A stretch of DNA of 64,000 nt from Struthio camelus. Its lineage: Eukaryota > Chordata > Aves > Struthioniformes > Struthionidae. Below the pieces are notes generated by a model. It was not told the DNA's origin. It saw only the letters and a list, made by a program, of their open reading frames with translations, and did no database searches. Both the position numbers and the translations under genes were made by a program. Shown here one piece after another: positions 50,301 to 61,748 of this stretch (position 1 is its first letter; each line of letters opens with the position of its first letter). Location: NCBI RefSeq assembly GCF_040807025.1, contig NC_090942.1, positions 41,060,911-41,124,910 of the forward strand, in the 5' to 3' direction.

Positions 50301-50487
50301 TTCTTATACACTACTGGATATTGGAATTTAGCATTGCTGAAACAGGAATGCAAATCAAAAAGGCTGTTTTGGCATCCTGTATACCTGTTTTAAGACTATT
50401 TATTTTAAAAATTGGTGCCATAAGAAGTATCAAGTCATGTACTTCTAAAGAAACTTTGGTAGGAAATCATATTTCTTCCTCTAAATG

Positions 50488-50614
50488 AGGGGTTTCCAAT
50501 TTGTGATACACAAAGCACTGCCCAAACTACTGAACACTTCCTTCAGACACGCACCTGGCTTGGAGCTACTAATGTCAGTAGCGGCACATGACCACATTAA
50601 GGTTGGAAACCCCT
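50488..50614. mobile_element. Probable non-autonomous hAT-type DNA transposon (MITE)
   Basis: Perfect 12-bp terminal inverted repeats, AGGGGTTTCCAA at 50488-50499 and TTGGAAACCCCT at 50603-50614, enclose a 127-bp element with no coding capacity. The ends resemble hAT/Charlie-type termini (family pattern CAGGGGTTCCCAA). No convincing 8-bp target duplication remains; at best a partial TCTA match is seen on both sides, consistent with an old insertion. Confidence 0.55.
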
Positions 50615-52794
50615 TTTCTAGGCTACTGATACCATCTTGCCAGTTTAAGTAGCCATTTTCCATGTGTAATTTTGAAGGCATTTCAGAACTTGTGGAGGTT
50701 CAGGTAATTGATCTAAGCTTTTATTATTAACTCTTTCTTTTGTTTACAATTTTGTTAAAGAAGCAATTCCCCAACAGCTGACCATAGATTGATAGTAATC
50801 TGCAGACCCTTCCATGATTATGTGCAAAATGGAAACTTTGAAAGCCATGAATGGGAGAGAAGTTCGAGAGGTATTTTTTTCTATTATAAAATGACTTCAG
50901 AATTACTGAAGACCTTAACCTAGACCAGCCTCTGTCGCTCAAATACCTGCATAGATTTCTACACATTGATCTTGCTTGCTTCTGACAGGAGGAGAGAGCT
51001 GGTGCCTCTTCAGTATCAACATGAGTATATGCATAAGAGGAGAACCTACATCAACTGGCATGCAGGGTTGATTAGGAATGCCACAAAAAATTAACTTACA
51101 TAATCAACTTAAAGGCCACAGGAAGTGTGCTGTAAAAAAACCCGCTAGGCTGGAGCAGAGAGTGGGAACGAGAAATGAGGCAGATGAGTAGCGTTTTGGT
51201 GCAGATGGCTGTAACCTCACACAGATTTTTTGCTAGGATTTTCTGGGTTTAGGGACACTGTTCTAGGGAATACAGACTTACTAAATTCCAAGGCCCACGT
51301 TTGTTTCATTACTGTGCTGAATGTTCTTTCAATGTTAGATAAACCTTCTTTTGCCTTGAAAAAGAGAGGTCTGGGAGTTTTATTTGCTGGAGTTCCAGTC
51401 TTGCCTTGACTTGTTCCTTAGTTTGTCTACTTGTAAAACTGAAATACCGCAGTATTTAACCGCTTCATGGAGTTTTCTAAATAATCCATCTGTTCAGTAT
51501 TCTGTGTTTTCATCAGTGTATAAAAATAGTTGGATAGAGTTGCTCCCCAGATACGAATAACGTTCTGCTGAGATTCCCTGTTGAGTTAGGCTAAATAAAT
51601 TGCTGTGTGTGTCCAAGGTAGCCGTTGTTGAATTAACAGGAAGTAGCCTTAAAGAACAATTCTGAAACTTCTGCTTACTCTGCTACTTGAATGAAAATAA
51701 AATAGGGATGAGATGCAGTTCAAGTGCTGAAAAGATTTGAAAAATACAAGATTTGAGCAAGTTCTTGAACATTTTTGCACATATGAAGTTACAGGCACCA
51801 GATGTCAAGGTGATGCACTAATTAGGGTTGTGTGCACAAGTCAAGGCCACAGAAAGGCAAGAAAGCTGTTTTTTTTCAGTATGATAATCAGGATGCTTTT
51901 AGACATTGGGGATGCTTACGTTCTGATTTGTAATTGCTGCTACAGTCTGAAGAGAAGTTTATACTGGATTACTGAAATATGATTATGCAAATCAGACACT
52001 TAAAATTCAAATGGTCATGCAAGTGAGACAACAAAGCTGCATACTTATAAATCAATAGCTTATGTAGCATCCCAGGTACATGGCAAAGATTTTATTCTGT
52101 GAGGCATTTATAAAACAGAATTTCTCATGAAAGACATTGCCAAGTGTGGTGATACAGTAGCAAGCAGCTTTTATTCATTCCTCAGGATGTACAGGAGGGA
52201 TGGGTGAGCCTGAAGCTTAAATTTGAGTGTAAAACATGTTGGAATATTTTATTAAATTCTAGGTTAAATAGGTTTAAATAGTTTGTCTCTATCATTTTAG
52301 ATCTTGTACTCCACAGTTGTGTACTAAGGAGGAGAAACCTAGCTAGTTTAACTTAGCAGTGGGCCTGATAGCATGCCACAGAATGCCCCAAAACTTCAGG
52401 TCCACCAGAGTAAGTTTCTGTGTGTCGAAACTGTTGAAAGTCAGAAGCTTTTATTCATTATTCAGGTAACGCCTTAATTGTATGTTTTTGTCTTGACTAT
52501 ACATGTAATTGAGATCATAACTTGGATTCTGAGAGTAATGCACCATAAAAGAACAGGAGAGCTAGTGTCACTGCAGGTGTAATACCTTAGAATATTGTTT
52601 CTTTCTTAAATTTTCTAAAAATCTTTAAATTTAAGGGTAGGATCCCAGATAGCCAAATTTGTGTTTCTGCTTTATTTGTAAGTTAGGACTTGATCTATTC
52701 TATTTCTGTGCATTTCAAGTATGGCCTGTAGAAACAACAGTTAAATGATTTGTTGTCTGATTTTGTCTGGTGTTGTTTTTGTTTTTAACTGTAG

Positions 52795-52881
52795 GAGTTC
52801 CATCTGGAATATGATAAATTAGAAGAAAGGCCTCATCTGCCATCAACCTTCAACTACAACCCTGCTCAGCAAGCCTTCTAA
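52795..52881 (+). CDS. CNOT2: CNOT2 last coding exon with stop codon (residues about 513-540)
   Basis: The exon follows TTTTTAACTGTAG and encodes EFHLEYDKLEERPHLPSTFN and YNPAQQAF, then TAA at 52879-52881. This is the conserved C-terminal end of the NOT box. The total spliced length in the window (1,575 nt) is a whole number of codons, supporting all exon boundaries. Confidence 0.98.
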   Translation, partial: EFHLEYDKLEERPHLPSTFNYNPAQQAF

Positions 52882-53190
52882 AGACTTCCCTTTTCTTGGG
52901 GTATGGCTGTCTCAGCACAATACTCAACATAACTGCAGAACTGATGTGGCTCAGGCATCCTGGTTTTAATTCCTTGAGGATCTGGCAATTGGCTCATACG
53001 AAGGGTCACCATTTGAGGTCCTGCCTTACTAATTATGTGCTGCCCAACAACTAAATTTGTAATTGTTTTTCTTTAGTTTGAGCAGGGTCTGAATTTTTGT
53101 TTTTGTTTTATTTTTGCCAGCAGACAAGCTTGAGTCTGTAAAGACAAGCGAGTACACTGACAAAAGTTTACCACTTAGTTTCCAAAATGT

Positions 53191-53240
53191 AAAAAAAAAA
53201 AAAAAAAAGACAAAAAAATTACAAAAAAAAAGACAAAAAA
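53191..53240 (+). repeat. A-rich tract in 3' UTR
   Basis: Eighteen A residues followed by GACAAAAAAATTACAAAAAA-type sequence. It is genome-encoded rather than a poly(A) tail and would prime oligo-dT internally. Confidence 0.9.
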
Positions 53241-53282
53241 TTAGACAACAAAATTTGCATTGTTCATTGTAGCACTATTGGT

Positions 53283-53288
53283 AATAAA
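53283..53288 (+). terminator. Polyadenylation signal, proximal
   Basis: AATAAA 402 nt after the CNOT2 stop codon, followed by TGTTTGTGCATTTTTATGTG, a GT/T-rich downstream element. This makes it a good candidate for proximal cleavage. Confidence 0.65.
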
Positions 53289-53541
53289 AAAATGTTTGTG
53301 CATTTTTATGTGAAGATCCTTCTCGTATTTCATTTGGAAAGATGAGCAAGGTTTGCTTCCTTCATTTTACTTCCCCTTCTGTTTTTGAAAGGCAGTTTTC
53401 GCCAAGCTTAATGCAAGAATATCTGACTGTTTAGAAGAAAGATATTGCCACAACCTCTGGTTAGTTTCCAGAGTTGTGTATTACTGAGCTTCATCTTTCC
53501 AGAATGAGCAAAACACTGTCCAGTCTTTGTTACGATTTTGT

Positions 53542-53589
53542 AATAAATGTGTACATTTTTTTTAAATTTTTGGACATCACATGAATAAA
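53542..53589 (+). terminator. Polyadenylation signals, middle pair
   Basis: AATAAA at 53542 and 53584, followed by GTATGTATGTACGAATGTGT, a GT-rich stretch suited to cleavage-factor binding. Confidence 0.5.
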
Positions 53590-53932
53590 GGTATGTATGT
53601 ACGAATGTGTATATATTATATATATGACATCTATTTTGGAAAATGTTTGCCCTGCTGTACCTCATTTTTAGGAGGTGTGCATGGATGCAATATATGAAAA
53701 CGGGACATTCTGGAACTGCTGGTCAGGGGACTACTTTGTCGCCCTGTGCACTAAAGGGCCAGATTTTCAGCAGCCAAGGACATCCATACCCAAGTGAATG
53801 TGATGGGACTTAAAGAAGTGAACTGAGACAATTCACTCTGGCTGTTTGAACAGCAGCGTTTCATAGGAAGAGAAAAAAAAAAAAAAGATCAATCTTGTAT
53901 TTTCTGACCACATAAAGGCTTCTTCTCTTTGT

Positions 53933-53938
53933 AATAAA
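53933..53938 (+). terminator. Polyadenylation signal, distal
   Basis: AATAAA about 1.05 kb after the CNOT2 stop codon. It may define the longest 3' UTR. Confidence 0.45.
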
Positions 53939-53960
53939 GTAGAAAAGCTCTCCTCACTGC

Positions 53961-56900
53961 AGTGTTGACTTTGATTTGAGATTGTGAAATTATTTCTTCA
54001 ACAATGAAAATGGAAAAGAAAAACTGTTGAAGTATTAAAACTACCAAACTGTACAGTGGTTAAGACACTTACCTTGAAGAGTCTTTTTGCTGCTGACAAG
54101 TAATTTTATGAGATACATATACTTCTCCACAGTTGGCCAAAAATTGTGGTAAACCTTGCTTTTGAATCAAAAAAAAAAAAAAAAAAAGCAAAACAGCAAA
54201 TAATTTTTAATACATGGGATTGGGTAACATATCAAATGGTAGAAGGATGTTTCATGAACTCATCACAGAAGGAAAACATGTAAGAAGCTTGGTTTAGAAC
54301 TGGTCATAGTTTCAAGCTGGTATTTTACCACTTAAAGTAGACGTTCGTTTCAGCTGATGATCATTACTACTTGAGCTTTTGAACTCAAGAAAACATGAAT
54401 ATATTGTTTCTGAAAAATATTGTAACTGTTCTTGAAAGTGGAGGAGGAAAATCCCAAACCATTTCGGTAGTTTCCTTTTTCTTTACATGACTGCTGTTTC
54501 TCATTCAGCTGCCTCTGATGAAGCAAAGTTTCAAAATACGTGAGGTTACCAAAGCAAAAAAAGACAGCAAAACCATGTCAGTGAATCTTTTTTTTTTTTA
54601 ATTTTTATTTTCAGGTTTTAAGCTCTTTTTCTACGTAGTGCACAACAGCCTGTTGGCATTTATCAAACTGTGTTCAGAAATTGACCGTTTGTGACAGTGT
54701 TTGTTTCCAGAACAGGTGTATAGCAACTTTAAATTCTACATTTTTATATGTTTTTAAGATGAGAGACATAAACAGATAAACCTGATTATCATCCTTTTAT
54801 AACTTAAAGCAAGCTGCTTTGTCAGCTTGAAAGAAGGAATGGTTATAATCTAAATGATGATTAACAGAGCTGAAAAAGATTGTGACTTTTTCTTTCTTCA
54901 AATCAGAACAGCCCTGACTTTTTTAAAAAAGGATAATTTTCCCGAAGCTTAATACTCCATGATAAATGTGGAATTTCTTACTGACAGAGGTCTACTGGGA
55001 CCTTGGATTTTTTTCCTAAAGATTTCCTAACCAGTATCTACCTCTTTAAATCAGTTGTGATTACTACTTTTTTTTCCTTTTGGTCTGCATAGCCAGTCTT
55101 ATTAAAATGAATAACAGAGATAGTAAAGGGGGCAAGATAAATTACATTAAAAGAGATATCTCATACTATTAAATACCTTATGACACCTCTAAAAATAATT
55201 AAGCTAAAATTGAGAATCTAAGTCTTTCAAAAGGTTACTTTAATGACAGTTGCATTCAGGTGTATGATACTTCAAAAATTTGAGATGCTTAAGTTGTAAT
55301 CCTAACAAAATTCTCCGTTGTTAGCAAGGAACTGATGATTTGTTCCTTCAAAGTGGAGAACGATCTGGCTCTCACTTGTCCTAGTTCCTGTGATTAAAGA
55401 AGCATATATGGAGACTTTAAAATAGGTAATTTCATTTCACTTTGCACTCCTGAAGCAGGAGAAACAGTTTTAAGTATAAAACAATGTATATAATTGAAAA
55501 CACATCTTAGCAGGTATTATCACAATAATTAAAAAATAAAAACTATACTGCTTTTTTTTTTCTGCTGAAAGGAAGAAAGCCTCAACCCTCTTTAAATGTT
55601 GCATTTCGGTGACTAAATCACACAAGCGATTTTTAAAACTGACAGTTAAGGTCTAAGGCTCTTTCTGTGTCTTTTCATTCCACTGTCACTATAAATTATG
55701 GGAGAGAATAGAAAGCTACTTTGAAAATATTTTTATTTAAGCTTTTTTTCTCAATTACAGTAACATGTAACATGCAAGGTAAGTTCTTAATAGTAAAGCT
55801 GGCGTTCTTGAAAACAGCTAGAAGTATTCATGTTTCTGGCCTGCTTCACAAATATTCCCATATTTGTGTCTCATTATTGCATATTATTTAAATAACTCAA
55901 ATATTTGTAAACAGCTTGCATTTCTTTGGACATCCACTAGCCTGGATTTCCAGTGTAAAATGGTTTTTACCCACTGGATACAGGTTTAGGAATCAAGCAG
56001 GGAGGAGGTAAGGACAACGCACCTAAGAGGTTTCAAAAAAACAAAACCACAAAAACCCCACTCAGTACTCATCATCTCTGCCTTGGTACCTGACGCCACA
56101 AATACTTAAGCACGTGAGTCCCTTCCTGTGCTTGATTGATCTAATTGAATACACAAGTAATCCAGTGACTCCTGAAGATATTCACATGGTTAAAACTGCT
56201 CGCGCATGTGACTGTGACCTGAGTTACTTGAAGTGTCAGGTGCATGTTAGGATTCGTGACTGACCCACACCACTGATTCAGACTTGACTTCTATCTGGTA
56301 CAAGGATGTATAATTATATCATTTTGCTGTATGTCAGGTTTAAAATCCCTCCCCCAACCCATATTTTTTGTACTTTTACATTTATGATTGCAGGGAAAAA
56401 AAAAAACCTACCCAAAATAACATATAAAATATTTGTACTGTAGTTTAAAAACTGTTTTTGAGAATGCTTGCGGTGTGCTGTTCGGCTCTGTTCCATTTAA
56501 CCAAAAAGAGTAACTTGAAACTATCTTTGGAATGACCTAAGCAGTACCGAAAGGCACAGGTCTCTGCAGCAGTCAGCTGGATATTGCATTGATATGTAGG
56601 TGGCAATGACTGTTGAAGAAGGGTATTCAATTCCTAAATAACAATGCTTTAAAGATATTTATCACCTAAAGTAAAAAGCACTTAAATTTAGTTTATAATT
56701 CACTCCTAACTGAAAGTATTTTTATGGCAGGTTGTTAGCTGAAAGAAAACGTGATTGCTATCTGCCACGCTCAAGAAGAGTTTTTAAACGCGCAGCTGTG
56801 ATGCTAAGTATAATGTAGCTAGACACTGCTTTTGATTTAAAATACTAAATATGACAATCAGTTTTTTTAATGAAATCTTGAATGTGCTCTTGTTTTCAAA

Positions 56901-59900
56901 TGCCATATCCATTCATCATGTTTCTCAGTATTTCCTCCTCCCGAAAAACTGCACTGGTAAAATTCAAATGCTGGTAAAGAGTGCAGACTGGGGCAAGCAG
57001 TTAATGTGAATTAACTGGTTGTATAGCACAAGAATTAAAATGGTGTAGCTGGGGTTTGGGTTTCTCCCTACCTTTGATAAGAATCTATAGTCTTTTTTTC
57101 CACAAATCTGAAAGCTTCAGCTATATTTAAAAGACTAGAGGAAATGCAGCTAGATTTCTTATTTTAAAACCACCGTTTGAATTACTTCAGTAGATTTGAT
57201 TTTACCTTCTAAAACCAGGTTATTGCAGTTAAAGCTTATTTTTTGAAAGTAAAGTTGGAATACATTTAGCCATTGTTTTCAATGTTACTGATTCAATCCA
57301 CTTCAGAACTAGCAGTGCTAACTGAGCTTGGATCCCAAGTTTCCTAGGCTTTGCATTTTCATCCACATTTCACATGCTCCCCTGTCAGAATTAATATGCC
57401 AACCCTAGACATAGGTGTATGTCAGCATTTTACTGCTGAAGATGCCCAGAGTTTTGTGCAAGAATCACTTTTTTTGAACTACCTCTGGTGTGTACACAGA
57501 CACACACACACACAGATCCTGTACTGCAGGACCTGTACCTTTAGTAGAGCAGCAAACTAGCCAATTGTCATGATTATCTGCATCATCCTTCAACCACCTA
57601 TAAATTCATCCTGATCAAGAGCAAACGGAAGACATCCCAGAGGTGCTCTTGTGGATGCAGATGAGGGAAGGGTGATACCTCGGTTTCTGAGCACAAGCAT
57701 TCCCCATTTTTTCCTTGGAGATATGGGATGAAGTGTGTAAATTCTGGTTTGTTGACAAAGTAAAATGCAACTGAATCTACTGTTGTTAAGTACTGTATTC
57801 CCAGCAGGCTTTAGGTCGCTAAACTTATATCCCCCAAAAACAACTTAAAAGATGTCATGAAAACTTCAGGAAATTTAGGCTAATTTAGTATTGCAGAAAC
57901 ACTTTATATGTAGTGACTCGAACAGTAACTGATAAAAGTCATGCAAAGACAAATGATAGTTAACATTTTTATAAAAATGTTCAGATATTTGTGGCTTTTA
58001 GTTTGGGCAAAGAAGGTAGCAAATTTGTCCTTTCTGGCAAACATACCTGAAATTTTGTAGATACTCCTCAGTTATCTCTACAGCTCTTTTTCTGGATAGA
58101 GGGTTGGGTACCCCCCCCCCCATGTGTTTCTGTCAACTAGGTGTGACCTTCCTCCCTTTGAAGTCCAAGGTGTTTCCTGTTGGGCGTCACAGCACTGGTT
58201 GCAAAAAGGCATGTTACAGTTTGTTATTGGCACTTTTATGGAAGAGGGTGCCAGACAGCTGAGAGGTGTTAGGAGGGCCATCGCTAGGCCACTATCACAG
58301 GAAAAACGGCACGTGGGCTCACAGAGCTCATTTCAGTCTGCTGCCTGTTACCAGCATTTGTTCACGCAAAGTAATTCTCACACAAAAATCTTTGCGGAGA
58401 ACCAGTCTCGTCCCTCGTTTGTGCTGGACAAGACAGTCTTGTTAATATGTATTACCCGCTGGGCAGGTCAGTGATGCCCAGGCTTTTAGCTAGGGAGGCT
58501 TACAGAGGTACGCCAGGTCCCACGCAGTCTACAGATATGGACGTGCACATAACCAAGATGGAGGAACCTTCACCATGCAACGTACAAGCAAGCGGTCTTC
58601 AGTTAAGTGATCAGCGGATGGGCGTCCCGCATCTAGCGACAGGTAAGCCTGCACGTGGTCACAGGGCAGGGAAAGATCTGAAAGAAGGCAGAAAGTAATC
58701 AATCTGAATTGTTTTGTGTAGCTGTCCAGATCCTCAGGTTAGTTATCAGATACATTAGACATTCAGCTCTTCCCACCCTGGCAAATATGATGGTGTGATG
58801 TGTGCTTGGATTAATTTACTGGCTTCCAAAGAATGCTCATAACATAAGCCACAATCTGAAAGTACTATAAATCCTGCGGAAGTCAGATTTTGTAACTGTC
58901 GTGCCTCATTGTTGGCAGCGGAATGAGATTTTCCAGCCTACCTTAACCTTCTGCGCTGATTTTCTTGGCCCTGGCTGCTCCTGATGCAACGCGTGTTCCT
59001 GGGGTCTCAGAGTCAATGTGCTGACTCCTTGCCTTCAGCAGATGATAGCAGAGCTAAAATCTTTGCAACCAGGCCTTTAGGTACCCAGCTTTACTCTTAC
59101 AAACCAGCTACTAACAATCACTTACCACTTCTGACCGATCCAAATACTTTCAGTCCTGACTTAGTATTTGTCCAGAAGTTTGAAAACAATGAGGTTGCCT
59201 GGTAAACGTCTGTTTCCAGTTAAAATATAGCCTCACCAGCTCAGATCACAGATGTGGATTTCTGATAACAACCAGGAAGACTAACTCTCAAGGTTACTGT
59301 GTTAACGTACACCCAGTGAGCTGTTGCCTTAGTTTCAGCTGACAGTACTTTATATACAGGGGATGACAAATGATTCAGCTAGGTAACCAGTGAATTGAGA
59401 TTTAACACCAACTGTTCAAAAGATAAAAATGATGACAAGTCACAGTTGGTCTAAACAAAATGCAAGACAATTGAAAAAACAGGGCTGGAGCTTTCCTTTT
59501 GGAAGATGGGTTCAGGTGGTAGGCAACCAACCTACCTGATCAAAATTAGTGTTTTCACATTACGAAAACAGAATAGACAGGTCCACCGTCAAAGACTACC
59601 ATCACCAAAAGTGCTAGGAGCAAAGCATTACTAAGGGGAATGCATGAACAGAGCCAAGGACTAACCAAGATGAGTTCTGTTTCTAGTACAAAAACTTATC
59701 ACAGGTAAAAATGGCGATATACAAACGTTTCCCAAGCTTACAGCTGGAGCACGTTTTCTGAAACCCTTTAGTATTAGAAATGACTACTATACTATAAGCT
59801 GAGGACAGAGTGGTGGTACATTAGTGCAGCCAAGCACAAATGCAACCATTTATATTCCTATCACAGAGTGGATTCTTAAAAGCCTTCTTGCCAAATGCTG

Positions 59901-60640
59901 CTAAATATTCAATTTGAGGAACCGAGGGCTCAACGTTGTTGATATTGCACTCCGCTTCACTCCTGCAGTGGAGAAGCGAGCGAAAAACCTGGCTGGAGGA
60001 AAGTACGATTTCCCATATTTATTTTTCTATTATTTCTGTACCATCTTGTCTGCTGTTTCATCTGGCTCAGCTGTCATCTCAAATTGCCACATTTTGTTCT
60101 ACGTAATTACCTATGATAAAGACTACAGAATAAAAACGTAACTACGAGCTCCTGCACTTCAGGGCTGGAGAGCTTGTTCTACTGCAGCTGCTGGGGTGGG
60201 TAATGCTTAGTAATAGCAGAAGTGTGTTTGTGAGCTGGGTGTATTTTCTTGGCTCTATCGCCTTTCTGCAGACCTGTTTTGAAGAGGGCATCTTTTAGGG
60301 CTACCTTTTAAAGGTCAGTATCTTGCTGTTAAAAGCAATTCCTGGGCAAAACGTTTGGACAGTTATCATCTTGCTTACCTTTAAATGATGATGTACGAGT
60401 CAGAGGCTGGGTCTGCCTGTACTCTGCAAATGCCAGCTTTGGGGCTCGGAGCGGACAGACCAGAGTACCCACTCTCATCGGAGCCTGCTGAGTCACCTGA
60501 AAGTCTTGTTGAGGTAGGGTAACGTCAGGCCAGCCCCGGTACGATGCAAACAGCAGCTGCTTCCTCACTTCCAGATAATGCATTTCTGTAATTGTGACTC
60601 TTATGCCACAGGTAGACTTAGCCTCTCTGAGAGGCTTTGC
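53961..60640. other. CNOT2-KCNMB4 intergenic region
   Basis: About 6.7 kb with no supported gene. It holds an A18-A20 run near 54170, a C10 run near 58111 and many small open frames without recognisable similarity. From about 58,000 the GC content rises toward the KCNMB4 promoter. Distal KCNMB4 control elements could be here, but none can be identified from sequence alone. Confidence 0.65.
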
Positions 60641-61170
60641 AGACTTTCGCAGACCGCTGCGCTAATTACGAAATGGCACCGGAGAGCAGGGGCCCGGCCC
60701 CCGCGAGGAGAAGCGGGTAGGGTAACATGTTTTCATGACTTGGCTTTAGGCACAACGTTATACTGCTCAGCGCTGTTTGCCTCTGCCCAGCCCGGGTCTG
60801 CCTCGGGGTGTTTCCCCGGGTGCCGGAGCCACTTGCTTCACCGCAACTTCAGCGGTGCCCGGCGGGTCGGCCCGGGGCTGGGGCCGGGGCCCGGGAAGGC
60901 AGGGCGAGCCCGGGGAGCAGCGGGCGCCGGCGGCCCGCGACGCCTCTCCCGTGCCAAGGAAAAGCCCCAGCGCGGCGGCGGCGGCGGCGGCGGCTTCCCC
61001 ACCTGGGAAAGCCGCCGGGCAGGCCAGGCTGTGCGCTGCTCCCCCCTCTCCCCGCCCGGTCCTCCCCCATCGCATGGCATTAATCCGGAATAGCCATCCC
61101 AGCAGCAAATCTCCCGGGCTCGATAATCCCGCTGCAAGCTGTCCCTTCCGCCTCAATTAGGTCAGCCGTA

Positions 61171-61194
61171 AAATAAATAAATAAATAAATAAAT
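61171..61194 (+). repeat. (AAAT)6 microsatellite
   Basis: Six tandem AAAT units inside the otherwise GC-rich CpG island. Confidence 0.9.
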
Positions 61195-61207
61195 TACATT
61201 TCCACCC

Positions 61208-61210
<3 letters not shown>

Positions 61211-61240
<30 letters not shown>
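61211..61240 (+). repeat. Poly-T run (30 T)
   Basis: Thirty T residues after a C run, about 170 bp upstream of the KCNMB4 start codon. With the AAAT repeat it splits the CpG island. Confidence 0.95.
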
Positions 61241-61242
<2 letters not shown>

Positions 61243-61409
61243 GCGTGCCGGCTGGCACCCCGCGCGGGTCTCCTAGCAATGGGGAGGGCGGGAGGGAAGG
61301 AGGGCGGGGAGCGGTAAGGAGCTTACCTCATGGCAGCGGCTGGCTGCCAGGCGGCCCCAGCGGCGGGGCGGCGGCGGCGGCCAGGCGGCAGCAGCGGCAC
61401 AGCCCGGCC

Positions 61410-61748
61410 ATGGCGCGGAGCCGCCCGGCCTACGAGTACACGGAGGCGGAGGACAAGAGCATGCGGCTGGGCTTCCTGCTCATCGCCGCCGGCCTCCTGT
61501 CGCTGCTGGTGTTGGGTTTCTGCTGGCTGCGCCCGGCGCTGCAGGAGCGGCGCGCCGGCGGCGCCGCCAACTGCACGGTGCTGGCGGTGCGGCAGCTGGG
61601 CGAGCGCTTCGCCTGCACCTTCTCGTGCGGCGCCGCCTGCCGCGGCACGGCCCGCTACCCCTGCCTCCAGGTGCTGGTGCGCACCTCGCGCTCCGCCGCC
61701 CCCGCCCTGCTCCACGAGGACGAGCGGCAGCTCCGCACCAACCCCAAG
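61410..61748 (+). CDS. KCNMB4: KCNMB4 exon 1, BK channel beta-4 subunit (partial, 113 residues)
   Basis: KCNMB4 is the brain-enriched auxiliary subunit of the BK calcium- and voltage-activated potassium channel. It slows gating and alters toxin block. The exon runs from ATG in a strong context (GCCATGG) to the donor AAG/GTGAGC and ends on a codon boundary. It encodes a short cytosolic N-terminus with the diagnostic [15 protein letters not shown], a first membrane span at about residues 20-40 ([19 protein letters not shown]), and the first part of the extracellular loop. That loop has an N-glycosylation site at N54-C-T and cysteines at 55, 69, 73, 77 and 85. It stops at the conserved TNPK. The second membrane span is on later exons outside the window. 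Alanine and arginine are unusually frequent at about 42-53 and 88-108, following the very high GC content. The start was chosen by family alignment. Upstream out-of-frame ATGs are present. Confidence 0.95.

Larger units (their letters stand above)
45293..52794 (+). other. CNOT2 last intron, 7.5 kb
   Basis: AT-rich intron containing a 29-bp tandem duplication at 47266-47321, short AT runs near 46725 and a probable hAT-type miniature element at 50488-50614. No gene seen. Confidence 0.75.
1..53960 (+). other. CNOT2: CNOT2 gene, 3' portion (14 coding exons, introns and 3' UTR)
   Basis: CNOT2 is a core subunit of the CCR4-NOT complex, which shortens mRNA poly(A) tails and represses translation and transcription. 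Its C-terminal NOT box pairs with CNOT3 and docks on the CNOT1 scaffold. Fourteen exons found here splice to 1,575 nt, that is 524 codons plus a stop. With the roughly 16-residue N-terminal segment of the known protein this gives 540 residues, the length I recall for mammalian CNOT2. The product is a low-complexity Ser/Asn/Gln/Pro-rich N-terminal two thirds, two DFPAL motifs, a conserved linker and the NOT2/3/5 domain (about residues 400 to 540). All introns are GT-AG. The start-codon exon and promoter are not in the window: no ATG-GTG followed by the expected coding sequence was found before 14233. The following gene is KCNMB4 on the same strand, as in mammals. Confidence 0.97.
52882..53960 (+). 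other. CNOT2: CNOT2 3' UTR (end estimated)
   Basis: Sequence after the stop codon shows AATAAA at 53283, 53542, 53584 and 53933, so transcripts may end near 53305, 53600 or 53955. An A18 run at 53191-53208, followed by further A-rich sequence to about 53240, lies just before the first signal. A TGTATATA at 53608 fits the Pumilio element TGTANATA. The true 3' end cannot be fixed from sequence alone. Confidence 0.65.
60640..61409 (+). promoter_or_regulatory. KCNMB4: CpG island, presumed KCNMB4 promoter and 5' UTR
   Basis: The sequence becomes strongly GC- and CpG-rich from about 60,640 and stays so through the first exon (to about 61,950). It includes a GGC/CGG repeat at 60974-60993 and GC-box-like GGGGCGGGG-type stretches. 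No TATA box at a convincing distance was seen, as expected for a CpG-island promoter. It is interrupted by an AAAT microsatellite and a T30 run at 61171-61240. The transcription start site cannot be placed from sequence alone. Confidence 0.7.

Noticed and set aside
53700..53880. Resemblance of GGCCAGATTTTCAGCAGCC and following bases to an old amniote dispersed repeat
   Set aside because: Only a short stretch is similar and it lies in or near the CNOT2 3' UTR; a repeat search would be needed to claim it.
58078..58700. Possible gene between CNOT2 and KCNMB4 suggested by open frames of 67 to 116 codons
   Set aside because: No homology, no plausible splice structure, and frames on both strands overlap. 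Without transcript data it is best left as intergenic.
60578..61160. Open frames of 90 to 170 codons in the CpG island
   Set aside because: Same GC artefact. They overlap each other on both strands and show no domain.
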